This document shows, piece by piece, positions 42,755 through 53,287 of a stretch of DNA of 58,398 nucleotides. A program made the translations under genes and the position numbers. Origin of the DNA: Martinezella calliandrae (GTDB taxonomy: Bacteria > Pseudomonadota > Alphaproteobacteria > Rhizobiales > Rhizobiaceae); the NCBI RefSeq assembly GCF_030272695.1, contig NZ_JARFYN010000043.1:1-58398 (forward strand), given 5' to 3'. Below the pieces are notes generated by a model. It saw nothing but the letters and a program-made list of their open reading frames with translations. It was not told the DNA's origin and did not search any database. Position 1 is the stretch's first letter; every line of letters starts with the position of its first letter.

Positions 42755-44079
42755 TGCTGAAAGGCTTGGCACATATGATCAGAAAATCCTTCGTTCGTCT
42801 CCTGCTGGTTCTGGCAGGCCTGACGGCAGCCCTCGCCACTCCGGCCTATGCTGTGGTTGAACTCAATATCAACAAGGGCAATGTCCAGCCCATGCCGATC
42901 GCCATCACCGACCTTCTGTCGAATGATGGCGTGGGTGCTCAGGTTTCAAGCGTCATTGCCGCCGACCTGCAGCGGTCCGGCCTGTTCGCGCCGATCAATA
43001 AGCAGGCATTTATAGAGAAAATCAGCAATCCCGATTCGACGCCGCGCTTCCAGGACTGGACGGCAATCAACGCACAGGCGCTGGTGACTGGCCGGGTGAC
43101 GCAGGAGGGCGGTCGCCTTCGCGCCGAGTTCCGACTGTGGGACACCTATGGCAACCAGCAGATGGTCGGTCAGCAATTCTATGCGCAGCCGGACAATTGG
43201 CGCCGCGTCGCCCACATCATCGCCGATGCGATCTATGAGAAGATCACCGGCGAGAAGGGCTATTTCGATACGCGCGTTGTCTTCGTTGCCGAAAGCGGTC
43301 CGAAGACGGCGCGCAAGACGCAGCTTGGCATCATGGATCAAGATGGCTTCAATGCACGCATGCTGACGGATGGCAGCGATCTCGTGCTGACGCCGCGCTT
43401 CTCGCCGAACCGGCAGGAGGTCACCTACATGTCCTTCGCCAACCAGCAGCCGCGCGTCTATCTCCTGCAGCTTCAGACCGGTCAGCGCGAGCTGGTCGGC
43501 AACTTCCCGGGCATGACCTTCTCGCCGCGTTTCTCGCCGGATGGCCAGCGGGTGATCATGAGCCTGCAGCAGGAAGGTAACGCCAACATTTATACGATGG
43601 ATCTGCGTTCGCGTACGACGACCCGCCTGACTTCGACGGCGGCAATCGACACGTCGCCGTCCTATTCGCCCGACGGCACGCAGATTGCCTTCGAAAGCGA
43701 CCGCGGCGGCAAGCAGCAGATCTACGTGATGAATGCGGATGGCTCCAACCAGCACCGCATCTCCTTCGGTGACGGCTCCTATTCGACGCCGGTCTGGTCG
43801 CCGCGCGGCGACCTCATCGCCTTCACCAAACAGTCCGGTCAGACCTTCTCGATCGGCGTGATGAAGACGGACGGTTCGGGTGAACGCCTGCTGACCTCGG
43901 GTTTCCATAATGAGGGCCCGACCTGGGCGCCGAATGGGCGCGTTATTATGTTCTTCCGCGAACCGCAGGGCGCCAGCGGGCCGCAGCTCTACTCGATCGA
44001 TCTGACGGGCTACAACGAGCAGAAGATCCCGACCCCGGGTTTCGCCTCCGACCCAGCCTGGTCGCCGCTTCTCGAGTAG
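42754..44079 (+). CDS. tolB: Tol-Pal system beta-propeller protein TolB
   Basis: A 441-residue periplasmic protein: a signal peptide ending near residue 33 (LATPAYA-VVELNI), an N-terminal alpha/beta domain (about 35-170), and a six-bladed propeller (about 180-440) with repeated FSPDGQ/SPDGTQIAFESDRGG/WSPRGDLIAF units. It binds Pal and TolA. Its start overlaps the stop of the TolA-domain paralogue by one base (TAATG). Confidence 0.95.
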   Translation: MLKGLAHMIRKSFVRLLLVLAGLTAALATPAYAVVELNINKGNVQPMPIAITDLLSNDGVGAQVSSVIAADLQRSGLFAPINKQAFIEKISNPDSTPRFQDWTAINAQALVTGRVTQEGGRLRAEFRLWDTYGNQQMVGQQFYAQPDNWRRVAHIIADAIYEKITGEKGYFDTRVVFVAESGPKTARKTQLGIMDQDGFNARMLTDGSDLVLTPRFSPNRQEVTYMSFANQQPRVYLLQLQTGQRELVGNFPGMTFSPRFSPDGQRVIMSLQQEGNANIYTMDLRSRTTTRLTSTAAIDTSPSYSPDGTQIAFESDRGGKQQIYVMNADGSNQHRISFGDGSYSTPVWSPRGDLIAFTKQSGQTFSIGVMKTDGSGERLLTSGFHNEGPTWAPNGRVIMFFREPQGASGPQLYSIDLTGYNEQKIPTPGFASDPAWSPLLE

Positions 44080-44138
44080 TTTGGGGCGCGTCACTTTATC
44101 GCCGCAAAGTCCTGTGAGTGGACCACTTCGGGACAACT

Positions 44139-44155
44139 TTAGGACACTATTAACC
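44139..44155. promoter_or_regulatory. Near-match CtrA box upstream of pal
   Basis: TTAG (44139-44142), seven bases, then TTAACC (44150-44155), one mismatch from the CtrA pattern, 77 bp before the pal start in the 152-bp tolB-pal gap. A second lone TTAACC lies at about 44175. pal may thus have its own promoter. Confidence 0.35.
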
Positions 44156-44231
44156 ATATTTGTTGGAATCGGATTAACCGAACCCGGTTACAGTCTGGCA
44201 ACCCTGATAAAGACTTAAGGAGAGACCGGCG

Positions 44232-44762
44232 ATGAGCCGCATAGCAACCCCGGCCGTTGGCCATATGCAAAACCTCGCTCGCAACCCAATCATGATCGCG
44301 CTTTTCGTTGGCCTTTCTCTGGCCGGCTGCGCCTCCAAGAAGGGCTTGCCGAACGATGCCAACGGCCTTGGCCTCAACGGTGGCAACGCCGCTCCCGGCT
44401 CGCCGCAGGACTTCACGGTTAACGTCGGCGACCGCATCTTCTTCGATACCGATAGCTCCTCGATCCGTGCCGACGCCGCCCAGACGCTCGACCGTCAGGC
44501 TCAGTGGCTCGCCCGCTACCCGCGCTACCAAATCACCGTCGAAGGCCATGCCGACGAACGCGGCACGCGCGAATATAACCTGGCTCTCGGCGCGCGTCGC
44601 GCTGCCGCGACCAAGGATTACCTCGTTTCTCGCGGTGTTCCGGCTCAGCGCATGAAGACGATCTCCTACGGCAAGGAACGTCCGGTCGCGACTTGCGACG
44701 ACATTTCCTGCTGGTCGCAGAACCGTCGCGCCGTCACGGTGCTCAACGGCGCCGGTTCCTGA
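44232..44762 (+). CDS. pal: Peptidoglycan-associated lipoprotein Pal
   Basis: A 176-residue outer-membrane lipoprotein. The signal peptide ends in the lipobox LAGC (cysteine near residue 34), a short linker follows, then the OmpA-C domain (about 60-172) with FFDTDSSSIRADAAQTLDRQAQWL and the peptidoglycan-binding VEGHADERGTREYNLALGARRA. It anchors the outer membrane to the wall and recruits TolB. An independent terminator follows. Confidence 0.95.
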   Translation: MSRIATPAVGHMQNLARNPIMIALFVGLSLAGCASKKGLPNDANGLGLNGGNAAPGSPQDFTVNVGDRIFFDTDSSSIRADAAQTLDRQAQWLARYPRYQITVEGHADERGTREYNLALGARRAAATKDYLVSRGVPAQRMKTISYGKERPVATCDDISCWSQNRRAVTVLNGAGS

Positions 44763-44788
44763 TTACGTCGAATCCGGTCAAAATGCAC

Positions 44789-44821
44789 AAAGGCGGTCCT
44801 CGTGGCCGCCTTTACTTTTTT
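44789..44821 (+). terminator. Rho-independent terminator of pal
   Basis: AAAGGCGG (44789-44796) pairs with CCGCCTTT (44806-44813), followed by ACTTTTTTG. It lies 27 bases past the pal stop. Confidence 0.85.
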
Positions 44822-44921
44822 GACCACACTTTGGCCGAACTCAATTGCTTTTTGAGGTTAATTGTAAAAATCTCCTGTTCGTGCCCAGGGCGCGAAGAAT
44901 CAATGGGACAGGATGATCCAA

Positions 44922-45959
44922 ATGAGAAGACTTGTCGTGGCGAGCTTGCTTTGTCTCGCCGCCGTCGCTGGTAGTGAGCGTGACGCCTCTGCCTTATCGC
45001 TTTTCGGAGTTCACCTAGGTGGTCGCAGCACTTCGGAACAGCCTGTTCCGGATAGCGCGGTTCCACAGGGGCAGGGACAGTTCGGGCAAGCCCCTGTCAT
45101 CAACGTCCAAAACAGCGATGCCGAAGTCCGCTTGCAGCAGCTTGAAGACCAGATGCGCCAGCTGAACGGCCGCGTCGAAGAGATGAGCTATCAGTTGCTG
45201 CAGATGCAGGAGCAGATCCGCAAGACCCAGGAGGACAATGAATTCCGCTTCCAGCAGCTTGAAAAGCGCGGTGGAGGTAGCGGTGCGGCGGGCGCCGGCG
45301 CCGCCCCAATGAAGAAGAGCGAAGCCGATATCCCGGCTCAAGGTGCGGGTGGCGGTCAGCAACAGGACGATATCGCCGGCGTCATCAGCGATTCGCAAGG
45401 CGGTAATGCACCGGGTGCAGCGCCGCAGAGCGGTGGTCCCGGCAAGCCGCCGACCCAGCTCGGCTCGATCCAGTTCGATCCGAGCGGCAAACAGGTAGGC
45501 ACGACGGCGACACGGGCCAACAATGGCTCGGCTGTTCCGCCCGCTGCAGGGGCCGGAACACAGACGGCCTCGCTCGGCAACGAAGGCGATCAGTATAAAG
45601 CGGCCTATGGCCACGTCCTGTCCGGCGACTACGGTGTCGCCGAACAGGAGTTCCGCCAGTACCTCGACAGCTATCCGAATAGCGCCCGGGCGGCTGATGC
45701 CAATTTCTGGCTCGGTGAAGCGCTTTATTCGCAAGGCAAATACAATGATGCTGCCAAGACTTTCCTGAACGCGCACCAGAAATACGCCACCTCGGAAAAG
45801 GCGCCGGAAATGCTTTTGAAGCTTGGCATGTCGCTCGCCGCACTGGATAACAAGGACACGGCCTGCGCGACACTGCGCGAAGTGACCAAGCGCTATCCGA
45901 AGGCTTCGAAGGCCGTTACCACCAAAGTAGCCAGTGAACAAAAGCGCCTTGCCTGCTGA
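44922..45959 (+). CDS. cpoB: Tol-Pal coordinator CpoB (YbgF)
   Basis: A 345-residue periplasmic protein: a signal peptide (about 1-24), a coiled coil (about 55-110; VRLQQLEDQMRQLNGRVEEM) for trimerisation, a low-complexity Gly/Gln/Pro linker, and a C-terminal TPR domain (about 220-345; YKAAYGHVLSGDYGVAEQEFRQYL, PNSARAADANFWLGEALYSQGKY). CpoB couples Tol to cell-wall synthesis at the septum. An alternative ATG at 44913 adds three residues. It is followed 5 bp later by tilS. Confidence 0.9.
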   Translation: MRRLVVASLLCLAAVAGSERDASALSLFGVHLGGRSTSEQPVPDSAVPQGQGQFGQAPVINVQNSDAEVRLQQLEDQMRQLNGRVEEMSYQLLQMQEQIRKTQEDNEFRFQQLEKRGGGSGAAGAGAAPMKKSEADIPAQGAGGGQQQDDIAGVISDSQGGNAPGAAPQSGGPGKPPTQLGSIQFDPSGKQVGTTATRANNGSAVPPAAGAGTQTASLGNEGDQYKAAYGHVLSGDYGVAEQEFRQYLDSYPNSARAADANFWLGEALYSQGKYNDAAKTFLNAHQKYATSEKAPEMLLKLGMSLAALDNKDTACATLREVTKRYPKASKAVTTKVASEQKRLAC

Positions 45960-45964
45960 CCCCG

Positions 45965-47290
45965 ATGTCCAATGATGCTGTGACCGGTGCTGCCACAGCC
46001 CAAATGCCGGACATTGCGGCCGCCCATTTCATTGATTCCCTTTTCAAGCCTGCCCATATTCTGGTCGCCATTTCCGGCGGCAGCGATTCCACCGGTTTAT
46101 TGGCCGCGCTCGCCGAACAGCTGAAATCCTCCCCGAATTCCGACATCGCCCTTTCCGCGGCGACCATCGATCATGGCCTGCGGGTAGGGTCCGCGGAGGA
46201 AGCGCGCGATGTCGCCGCTTTCTGCGCAACGCTTGGCGTGCCCCATATTGTCCGCCGGTGGGAGGGCGAGAAGCCAAAGAACGGTATAATGGCTGCCGCT
46301 CGTGAGGCGCGTTATGGGCTGCTTGCGGATATCGCCGCCGAAATCTCCGCCAATCTTGTCGTTACGGCTCACACGCTTGACGACCAGCACGAGACGTTGG
46401 CTATGCGCGCAGCACGTCTGCGTGAAGGCGAGGGCGGAGCCGGCACCGGCATTGCAGACGCGACGCTCTTCGATCGACGCCTGTGGATCGTCAGGCCGTT
46501 TCTCGCCTGCCGGCGGGCAGATATTCGCGACTATCTCATGGGGCGTGGCATGTCCTGGCTGGACGATCCGAGCAATGAGGATGTCCGCTACGAACGTGTA
46601 CGCACACGAAAGCGCTTGGCGGAGGGGGATATCGCGTCAATCTCCGTGCCTGATGGCGGTGTAGCCCGTGCGGCACTCTCGGCGGAAGCCGCAGCCTGGC
46701 TGGACAGACACGTGACTGTCAATGCGGACGTCCTCTGCGCAATCGGACGGGATGGGCTGGCGGTCGACGAGGCCGTGCTCTCTTACGCGCTGTCCTACCT
46801 TGCCGCGGTATTTGGCGGTGGATCCTATCGGCCAGGCCGGGAGCGGATGCGCCGCGTCCTGGATTTCATCGGCGAGGATAGGCCGGGGCGGCGTGCCGCG
46901 GGCGGAGTCGTCTTCGACCTGCGTCGGGATGGGCTTTATCTCATGCGTGAAAGCCGCGACATCCGGCCGCTTGTGCTTGCGTCAGGAACCGATGGTGTGT
47001 GGGATGGCCGCTTTCGGATCGCCAATCACGGTCCGACCACCATCCGTGTCGAAGCGGCGGGGGCGAGCGGTTGGGCGAAGTTTGCGGAAAGGTTGCCTAA
47101 AGGTGCTGTGCAGCGCGCAAGGGCGGTTTTGCCGCGGATTGTCGCCTGCGATGGCGACAACGACACGTCAGTCGCAATTGCGCCTTATCTCGCGCCTTTC
47201 GACCGCTTTTTGACACGATTCGATCTCACATTCGCGGATCGGTTGGCGGCCTGCTTTGGCCGTGAAGCCTATATGCCGCCGCCGCTTTGA
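45965..47290 (+). CDS. tilS: tRNA(Ile)-lysidine synthase TilS
   Basis: A 441-residue enzyme that attaches lysine to C34 of the CAU-anticodon tRNA-Ile so that it reads AUA. The PP-loop is ILVAISGGSDSTGLL (SGGSDS at 37-42), followed by ATIDHGLR, VTAHTLDDQHETLAMRAAR and RPFLACRRADIRDYL, then a weakly conserved C-terminal part. It is co-transcribed with cpoB and followed by ftsH, a common alphaproteobacterial order. Confidence 0.93.
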   Translation: MSNDAVTGAATAQMPDIAAAHFIDSLFKPAHILVAISGGSDSTGLLAALAEQLKSSPNSDIALSAATIDHGLRVGSAEEARDVAAFCATLGVPHIVRRWEGEKPKNGIMAAAREARYGLLADIAAEISANLVVTAHTLDDQHETLAMRAARLREGEGGAGTGIADATLFDRRLWIVRPFLACRRADIRDYLMGRGMSWLDDPSNEDVRYERVRTRKRLAEGDIASISVPDGGVARAALSAEAAAWLDRHVTVNADVLCAIGRDGLAVDEAVLSYALSYLAAVFGGGSYRPGRERMRRVLDFIGEDRPGRRAAGGVVFDLRRDGLYLMRESRDIRPLVLASGTDGVWDGRFRIANHGPTTIRVEAAGASGWAKFAERLPKGAVQRARAVLPRIVACDGDNDTSVAIAPYLAPFDRFLTRFDLTFADRLAACFGREAYMPPPL

Positions 47291-47374
47291 GACTTATTGA
47301 CGGAAAAAGCGTGTGGCGATGCGGTTTGCCTTGGCAAGGGCTTGGCGCAACCCTATGTTAGGGATCAAGTAATG

Positions 47375-47391
47375 CCGCCGTTTAGCGGCGG
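47375..47391 (+). promoter_or_regulatory. Hairpin in the ftsH leader
   Basis: A perfect six-pair stem CCGCCG/CGGCGG with a five-base loop sits about 14 bases before the ftsH ribosome site (GGGGAG, 47405-47410) in the 124-bp tilS-ftsH gap. With no U-run after it, it is not a clear terminator; a role in ftsH mRNA stability or translation is possible. Confidence 0.35.
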
Positions 47392-47414
47392 AAGTTTCAG
47401 TGCTGGGGAGTTCG

Positions 47415-49358
<1,944 letters not shown>

Positions 49359-49388
49359 CCGCGGGGCCGATTGAACATGTGAACGAAG

Positions 49389-49427
49389 AGGCCGGTTCTC
49401 CTTTTAGCGAGGAACCGGCCTTTTCTT
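49389..49427 (+). terminator. Rho-independent terminator of ftsH
   Basis: AGGCCGGTTC (49389-49398) pairs with its complement (49412-49421), loop of 13, followed by TTTCTT, 30 bases past the ftsH stop. Confidence 0.88.
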
Positions 49428-49496
49428 GACAGTCGAGGGTAACGAGTGGGGCCGGTCTTATCGTCGGCGTTGCCCTACGGACGATCGGAGATCTCT

Positions 49497-49721
49497 ATGC
49501 GTGAAGCATCCGTGATCCTCAGTTCAACGATTACCTGTCCGATCTGCCGCTTCCAGGCGACGGAAACGATGCCAACCGACGCCTGCCAATATTTCTATGA
49601 ATGCAAAGGCTGCGGTGCCATCCTTCGGCCAAAGGTCGGCGATTGTTGCGTGTTCTGCTCATACGGAACCGTTCCTTGTCCACCAATCCAGGCTCAGGGC
49701 GGGCGAGGCAGCTGCTGTTAA
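49497..49721 (+). CDS. GDCCVxC-family small cysteine-rich protein
   Basis: A 74-residue protein with ten cysteines: CPIC near residue 14, ACQYFYECKGC (about 29-39), then the family hallmark GDCCVFCSYG (about 48-57) and CPP, ending SCC. In public annotation the family is called GDCCVxC domain (seleno)protein because some members carry selenocysteine; all positions here are ordinary cysteine codons. The layout suggests a metal-binding or redox role, but none is established. The ATG at 49497 has GGAG seven bases upstream. It is a single gene between ftsH and glmM, with its own terminator-like hairpin. Confidence 0.8.
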   Translation: MREASVILSSTITCPICRFQATETMPTDACQYFYECKGCGAILRPKVGDCCVFCSYGTVPCPPIQAQGGRGSCC

Positions 49722-49815
49722 TCGGAACGAGCGCAAGTATAAGGATGCGAGGATGGTCGTGATTTCCAACTGTCCCCATACCAACGGTGAGCGCATTTAC
49801 GCCGATAGACTAGGA

Positions 49816-49851
49816 GGCTGGTCCCGTTTCATTGGGGGATCGGCCCTTTTT
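49816..49851 (+). terminator. Terminator between the GDCCVxC gene and glmM
   Basis: GGCTGGTCCC (49816-49825) pairs with GGGATCGGCC (49836-49845), with two G-T pairs, followed by CTTTTTAG. It ends the short cysteine-rich gene's transcript; the following 175 bp (49852-50025) hold the glmM promoter region. Confidence 0.68.
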
Positions 49852-50025
49852 AGTGCTTATTAACGGTAACGCGTTGTAATACGCTTTCTCGGTAATTTAA
49901 GTGCCGAGTTTTGCAATCTATGGCATGAGCCTCAAGCATCGATGTTCGCGCCGCGCCCGGCATTCAGGGTAGGTGAACGGGATGCCGCAGTCCCGCCGAG
50001 GGACGCCGCAATCACGGGAGTGCAT

Positions 50026-51378
50026 ATGAAACGTCGCTATTTCGGAACGGACGGAATCCGCGGTCAATCCAATATCTATCCGATGACGCCGGATCTCGCC
50101 ATGCGCGTGGGCATCGCCGCCGGCACGATCTTCCATCGAGGCAGTCATCGCCATCGAGTGGTCATCGGTAAAGATACGCGTCTCTCCGGCTATATGCTGG
50201 AAAACGCCATGGTGGCGGGCTTCACCGCAGCCGGTGTCGATGCGTTCGTTCTCGGCCCAATCCCGACGCCCGCTGTCGCGATGTTGACGCGGTCGCTTCG
50301 CGCGGACATAGGCGTGATGATCTCCGCTTCGCATAATCCTTACGAAGACAACGGCATCAAGCTTTTCGGCCCCGACGGCTACAAGCTCTCCGACGATCTC
50401 GAAACGAAGATCGAGGATCTGCTGGAAAAGGACATGACGGCGCATCTTGCCAAGTCCGAGAACATCGGCCGCGCCAAGCGCGTCGACGGCGTGCATGACC
50501 GCTATATCGAACATGCTAAGCGTACGTTGCCGCGCGATGTGACGCTGCAGGGCCTGCGCATCGCCATCGACTGCGCTAATGGCGCCGCCTACAAGGTCGC
50601 GCCGGCCGTGCTCTGGGAACTCGGTGCCGATGTCGTCACCATCGGCAACGAGCCGAACGGCACCAATATCAACCTCAATTGCGGCTCCACCAGTCCGGTC
50701 GCACTGCAGAAGAAGGTTGACGAAGTGCGTGCTGATATCGGCATTGCGCTCGACGGTGACGCAGATCGCGTCATCATCGTCGACGAAACAGGCACGATCA
50801 TCGATGGCGACCAACTGATGGCCGTTATTGCCGAGAGCTGGGCCGAGAGCCAGATGTTGCGTGGCAATGGCATCGTCGCCACCGTCATGTCCAATCTCGG
50901 TCTGGAGCGCTTCCTGGAAGATAAGGGCATGGCGCTTGCGCGCACAGCCGTCGGCGACCGTTATGTCGTCGAGCATATGCGCCAGCACAACTACAATGTC
51001 GGTGGCGAGCAGTCCGGCCATATCGTGCTCTCCGACTACGGCACGACTGGCGATGGTCTCGTGGCCGCGCTGCAGATCCTGGCTGCGGTCAAGCGCACCG
51101 GCAAGCCCGTCAGCGAAGTGTGCCGCCGTTTCGAACCGGTGCCGCAATTGCTGCGCAATGTCCGCATTTCCGGCGGCAAGCCACTGGAGGACATTCAAGT
51201 ACGCAAGGCGATCGCGGATGCCGAAAACGAGCTGGCCCGCAACGGCCGCCTGGTCATTCGCCCCTCCGGCACCGAACCGCTGATCCGTGTCATGGCGGAA
51301 GGCGACGATCGCGGACAGATCGAACGCATCGTCGGCGGTCTGATCGATGTGATCTCAAACGTTCGCAACGCTGCCTGA
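50026..51378 (+). CDS. glmM: Phosphoglucosamine mutase
   Basis: A 450-residue enzyme making glucosamine-1-phosphate for peptidoglycan and LPS. RYFGTDGIRG is at the N-terminus, the active serine sits in MISASHNPYEDNGIKLF (near 100-116), the metal loop is ALDGDADRVI, the sugar loop GGEQSGHI and the phosphate loop VIRPSGTEPLIRVM. The ATG at 50026 follows GGGAG; an upstream ATG at 49942 adds 28 unrelated residues. FtsH-GlmM adjacency is conserved in this group. Confidence 0.96.
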   Translation: MKRRYFGTDGIRGQSNIYPMTPDLAMRVGIAAGTIFHRGSHRHRVVIGKDTRLSGYMLENAMVAGFTAAGVDAFVLGPIPTPAVAMLTRSLRADIGVMISASHNPYEDNGIKLFGPDGYKLSDDLETKIEDLLEKDMTAHLAKSENIGRAKRVDGVHDRYIEHAKRTLPRDVTLQGLRIAIDCANGAAYKVAPAVLWELGADVVTIGNEPNGTNINLNCGSTSPVALQKKVDEVRADIGIALDGDADRVIIVDETGTIIDGDQLMAVIAESWAESQMLRGNGIVATVMSNLGLERFLEDKGMALARTAVGDRYVVEHMRQHNYNVGGEQSGHIVLSDYGTTGDGLVAALQILAAVKRTGKPVSEVCRRFEPVPQLLRNVRISGGKPLEDIQVRKAIADAENELARNGRLVIRPSGTEPLIRVMAEGDDRGQIERIVGGLIDVISNVRNAA

Positions 51379-51462
51379 TCAGGGCTTCGGGCCATCAGAA
51401 TATCGATAGCAGATCTGTGGCTGCCTCATCGAGGCGGCCACATCGCATAGTGCGTTCGAAGG

Positions 51463-52017
51463 TCACTGAAACATTTCGCCGGGGTAGGCTCCCCAAAGCG
51501 AGCTCTGCCTGATATAGCCGCTGGCGGAATGCTTCGGTACCGAGACGCTGCACCAGACGCCGGTGCAGGAGCCTAACGACAACAGAACGCCGGGTTGCAG
51601 TTCAGCGATGAGTGCGGCCGTTGTTTCCGAACCACTGCGCAGCATTGCGTTTGTCTTCAGCCACGGCGCGACAACGGCCGTACGCAACCCTGAAAGAAGT
51701 GCGCTGTGCATCCACCCGGTGGTGCCGACGTCATCGCGCACTTGTCGCCAATGGCCGTATTCGTCGATGATCTCCAGCGGCAAGCCAGGTTTCATATAGA
51801 TCCATTTGGTGGGATAGATCGTTGATGGTCCGGCGCGCATACGCGCCCTGTGCGCTTTCAGGGACACAAAACGAGGGATCGGCAGCCCGCTCTCGCGCCC
51901 CTTGTTCCAACTCGTAGTCGCAAGGGGCTGTATCGGCGCTGGTCCGGCAAGGGCCGCCGTTGTCAGAAAGGTAAGCGCGAGGCAAAGGCCGGCACCCAGA
52001 TTGCGAAAGCAAGTCAA
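51463..52017 (-). CDS. Exported SH3-domain protein
   Basis: A 184-residue protein: a signal peptide (about 1-24, LGAGLCLALTFLTTAALAG), then two bacterial SH3 modules. The first, about 50-105, has RMRAGPSTIYPTKWIYMKPGLPLEIIDEYGHWRQVRDDVGTTGWMH; the second, about 118-175, has AMLRSGSETTAALIAELQPGVLL and WCSVSVPKHSASGYI. Such modules bind peptidoglycan or peptide ligands in the periplasm. The start at 52017 gives a proper signal peptide. It converges on glmM. Confidence 0.85.
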   Translation of the reverse strand: MTCFRNLGAGLCLALTFLTTAALAGPAPIQPLATTSWNKGRESGLPIPRFVSLKAHRARMRAGPSTIYPTKWIYMKPGLPLEIIDEYGHWRQVRDDVGTTGWMHSALLSGLRTAVVAPWLKTNAMLRSGSETTAALIAELQPGVLLSLGSCTGVWCSVSVPKHSASGYIRQSSLWGAYPGEMFQ

Positions 52018-52238
52018 TGACTTCCTCCATATTTTACGCCCCGGCTTCGATCATGTTAACGACCTGACTATTGCCAATTGGTTTAAAATTGTCGGACGCT
52101 CGGCTTTGGGGGTGCTTCGGTTGCAGCGACGCGAAGAGCTTGATAGGCCGAAATATTCCTTTCCAGACTCTTAGTTTTATGAATTGCTAATGTACAGAAC
52201 AAGTATATCCGCCAACGGAATAGAGTAAATATTCGTAG

Positions 52239-52255
52239 TTAAGCGGGTTTTAACC
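52239..52255. promoter_or_regulatory. CtrA box upstream of the first Omp25-like porin
   Basis: TTAA (52239-52242), seven bases, then TTAACC (52250-52255): a full match to the CtrA pattern TTAA-N7-TTAAC, 82 bp before the porin start. It lies in the 319-bp gap 52018-52336, the rest of which shows nothing definite. Confidence 0.65.
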
Positions 52256-52336
52256 ATTACCATTCATTATCCACATCATGTCTTTCGATTGGCAGGCGTT
52301 TGTCGTGCCAATCGCAATATATTTGGAGCCAAAGTC

Positions 52337-53179
52337 ATGATGAAAACTTTGATTGGGGCCGCAGCTGTTTTGCTCGTCGGCACCTCCGCTTTTTCAGCCG
52401 ATCTCTATACGCCGCCACCGGCGGCACCTGAAGTGGTCAGCCAATCGAGCGGTTGGTATCTGCGCGGCGACGTCGGTTACGTCTTCACCGATCTGCGCGG
52501 CGCCAACTATTTCCAAGGCTCCAACTCCAACATGCATGATTTCGATAGCGCCAGCCTCGACGACACTTGGTCGCTCGGCGGCGGTGTCGGTTATCAGGTC
52601 AACAACTACCTGCGTACGGACGTGACGCTGGACTACCTCTTCAAGTCCGATTTCCATGGCTCCACGAGCGGCGATTGCGGCGGCTGCGGCCCAGGCTTCA
52701 CGGCAGTACCTGCGACCTCGCATGATGTGGCCTCGCTGACCGCCTACAGCTTGCTCGCCAACGCCTATGTCGATATCGGCACCTACGGCATCTTCACGCC
52801 ATATGTGGGCGGCGGTCTCGGCGGCACCTACGTCAAATGGGACAAGCTGAAGAACACCTCCTGCTCCGACGACAATCCGGGCTCCTGCGACGAGACCGTC
52901 ACGCATAACGGCCGCGGCGGCTGGCGCTTCACCTATGCGCTGATGGCGGGCACGTCGATCGACCTGTCGTGCAATCTCAAGGCCGACGTCGGCTATCGCT
53001 ATCGCCATATAGAAGGCGGCGACATGTTCGGCTTCGCGGAAAACGGCGGCCCCGGTTACGACAAGGGCCTCAATTTGCACGAAGCCCGCATCGGCGCGCG
53101 TTACACCTTCGGCGGTTGCCAGACTGCAAGCTACATGCCGCCGGCCGAGATCCCGCCCCAGCCTGCAGTCTACAAATAA
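52337..53179 (+). CDS. Omp25/Omp31-like outer-membrane porin
   Basis: A 280-residue outer-membrane beta-barrel protein: a signal peptide (about 1-20, LIGAAAVLLVGTSAFSADL), then a barrel of about eight strands with GWYLRGDVGYVFTD, LGGGVGYQVNNYLRTDVTLDY, FTPYVGGGLGGTYV and YALMAGTSIDLSCNLKADVGYRY. It is of the family containing Brucella Omp25 and rhizobial RopB. The extracellular loops contain paired cysteines (CGGCG; CSDDNPGSC). The ATG at 52337 follows TTTGGAG. A CtrA box lies upstream and a strong terminator downstream. Confidence 0.88.
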   Translation: MMKTLIGAAAVLLVGTSAFSADLYTPPPAAPEVVSQSSGWYLRGDVGYVFTDLRGANYFQGSNSNMHDFDSASLDDTWSLGGGVGYQVNNYLRTDVTLDYLFKSDFHGSTSGDCGGCGPGFTAVPATSHDVASLTAYSLLANAYVDIGTYGIFTPYVGGGLGGTYVKWDKLKNTSCSDDNPGSCDETVTHNGRGGWRFTYALMAGTSIDLSCNLKADVGYRYRHIEGGDMFGFAENGGPGYDKGLNLHEARIGARYTFGGCQTASYMPPAEIPPQPAVYK

Positions 53180-53201
53180 GCATCCTACGTCCAAGCCCTT
53201 G

Positions 53202-53236
53202 AAAAGTCGCCCGGTTCGTCCGGGCGGCTTTTCGTT
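53202..53236. terminator. Terminator between the two porin genes
   Basis: CGCCCGG (53208-53214) pairs with CCGGGCG (53220-53226), extended by A/T pairs outside, followed by CTTTTCGTTTTTT. It clearly ends the first porin transcript. Confidence 0.88.
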
Positions 53237-53270
53237 TTTTGCTGTCGCCGTTAAGCAATTTAGCCGCATC

Positions 53271-53287
53271 TTAAATCTTCATTAACC
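53271..53287. promoter_or_regulatory. CtrA box upstream of the second Omp25-like porin
   Basis: TTAA (53271-53274), seven bases, then TTAACC (53282-53287): a full match to the CtrA pattern. Its right half is part of a ten-base inverted repeat (ATTAACCATA at 53281-53290, complement at 53298-53307), giving a second inverted TTAA half-site. The porin starts 142 bp further on. Confidence 0.62.
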
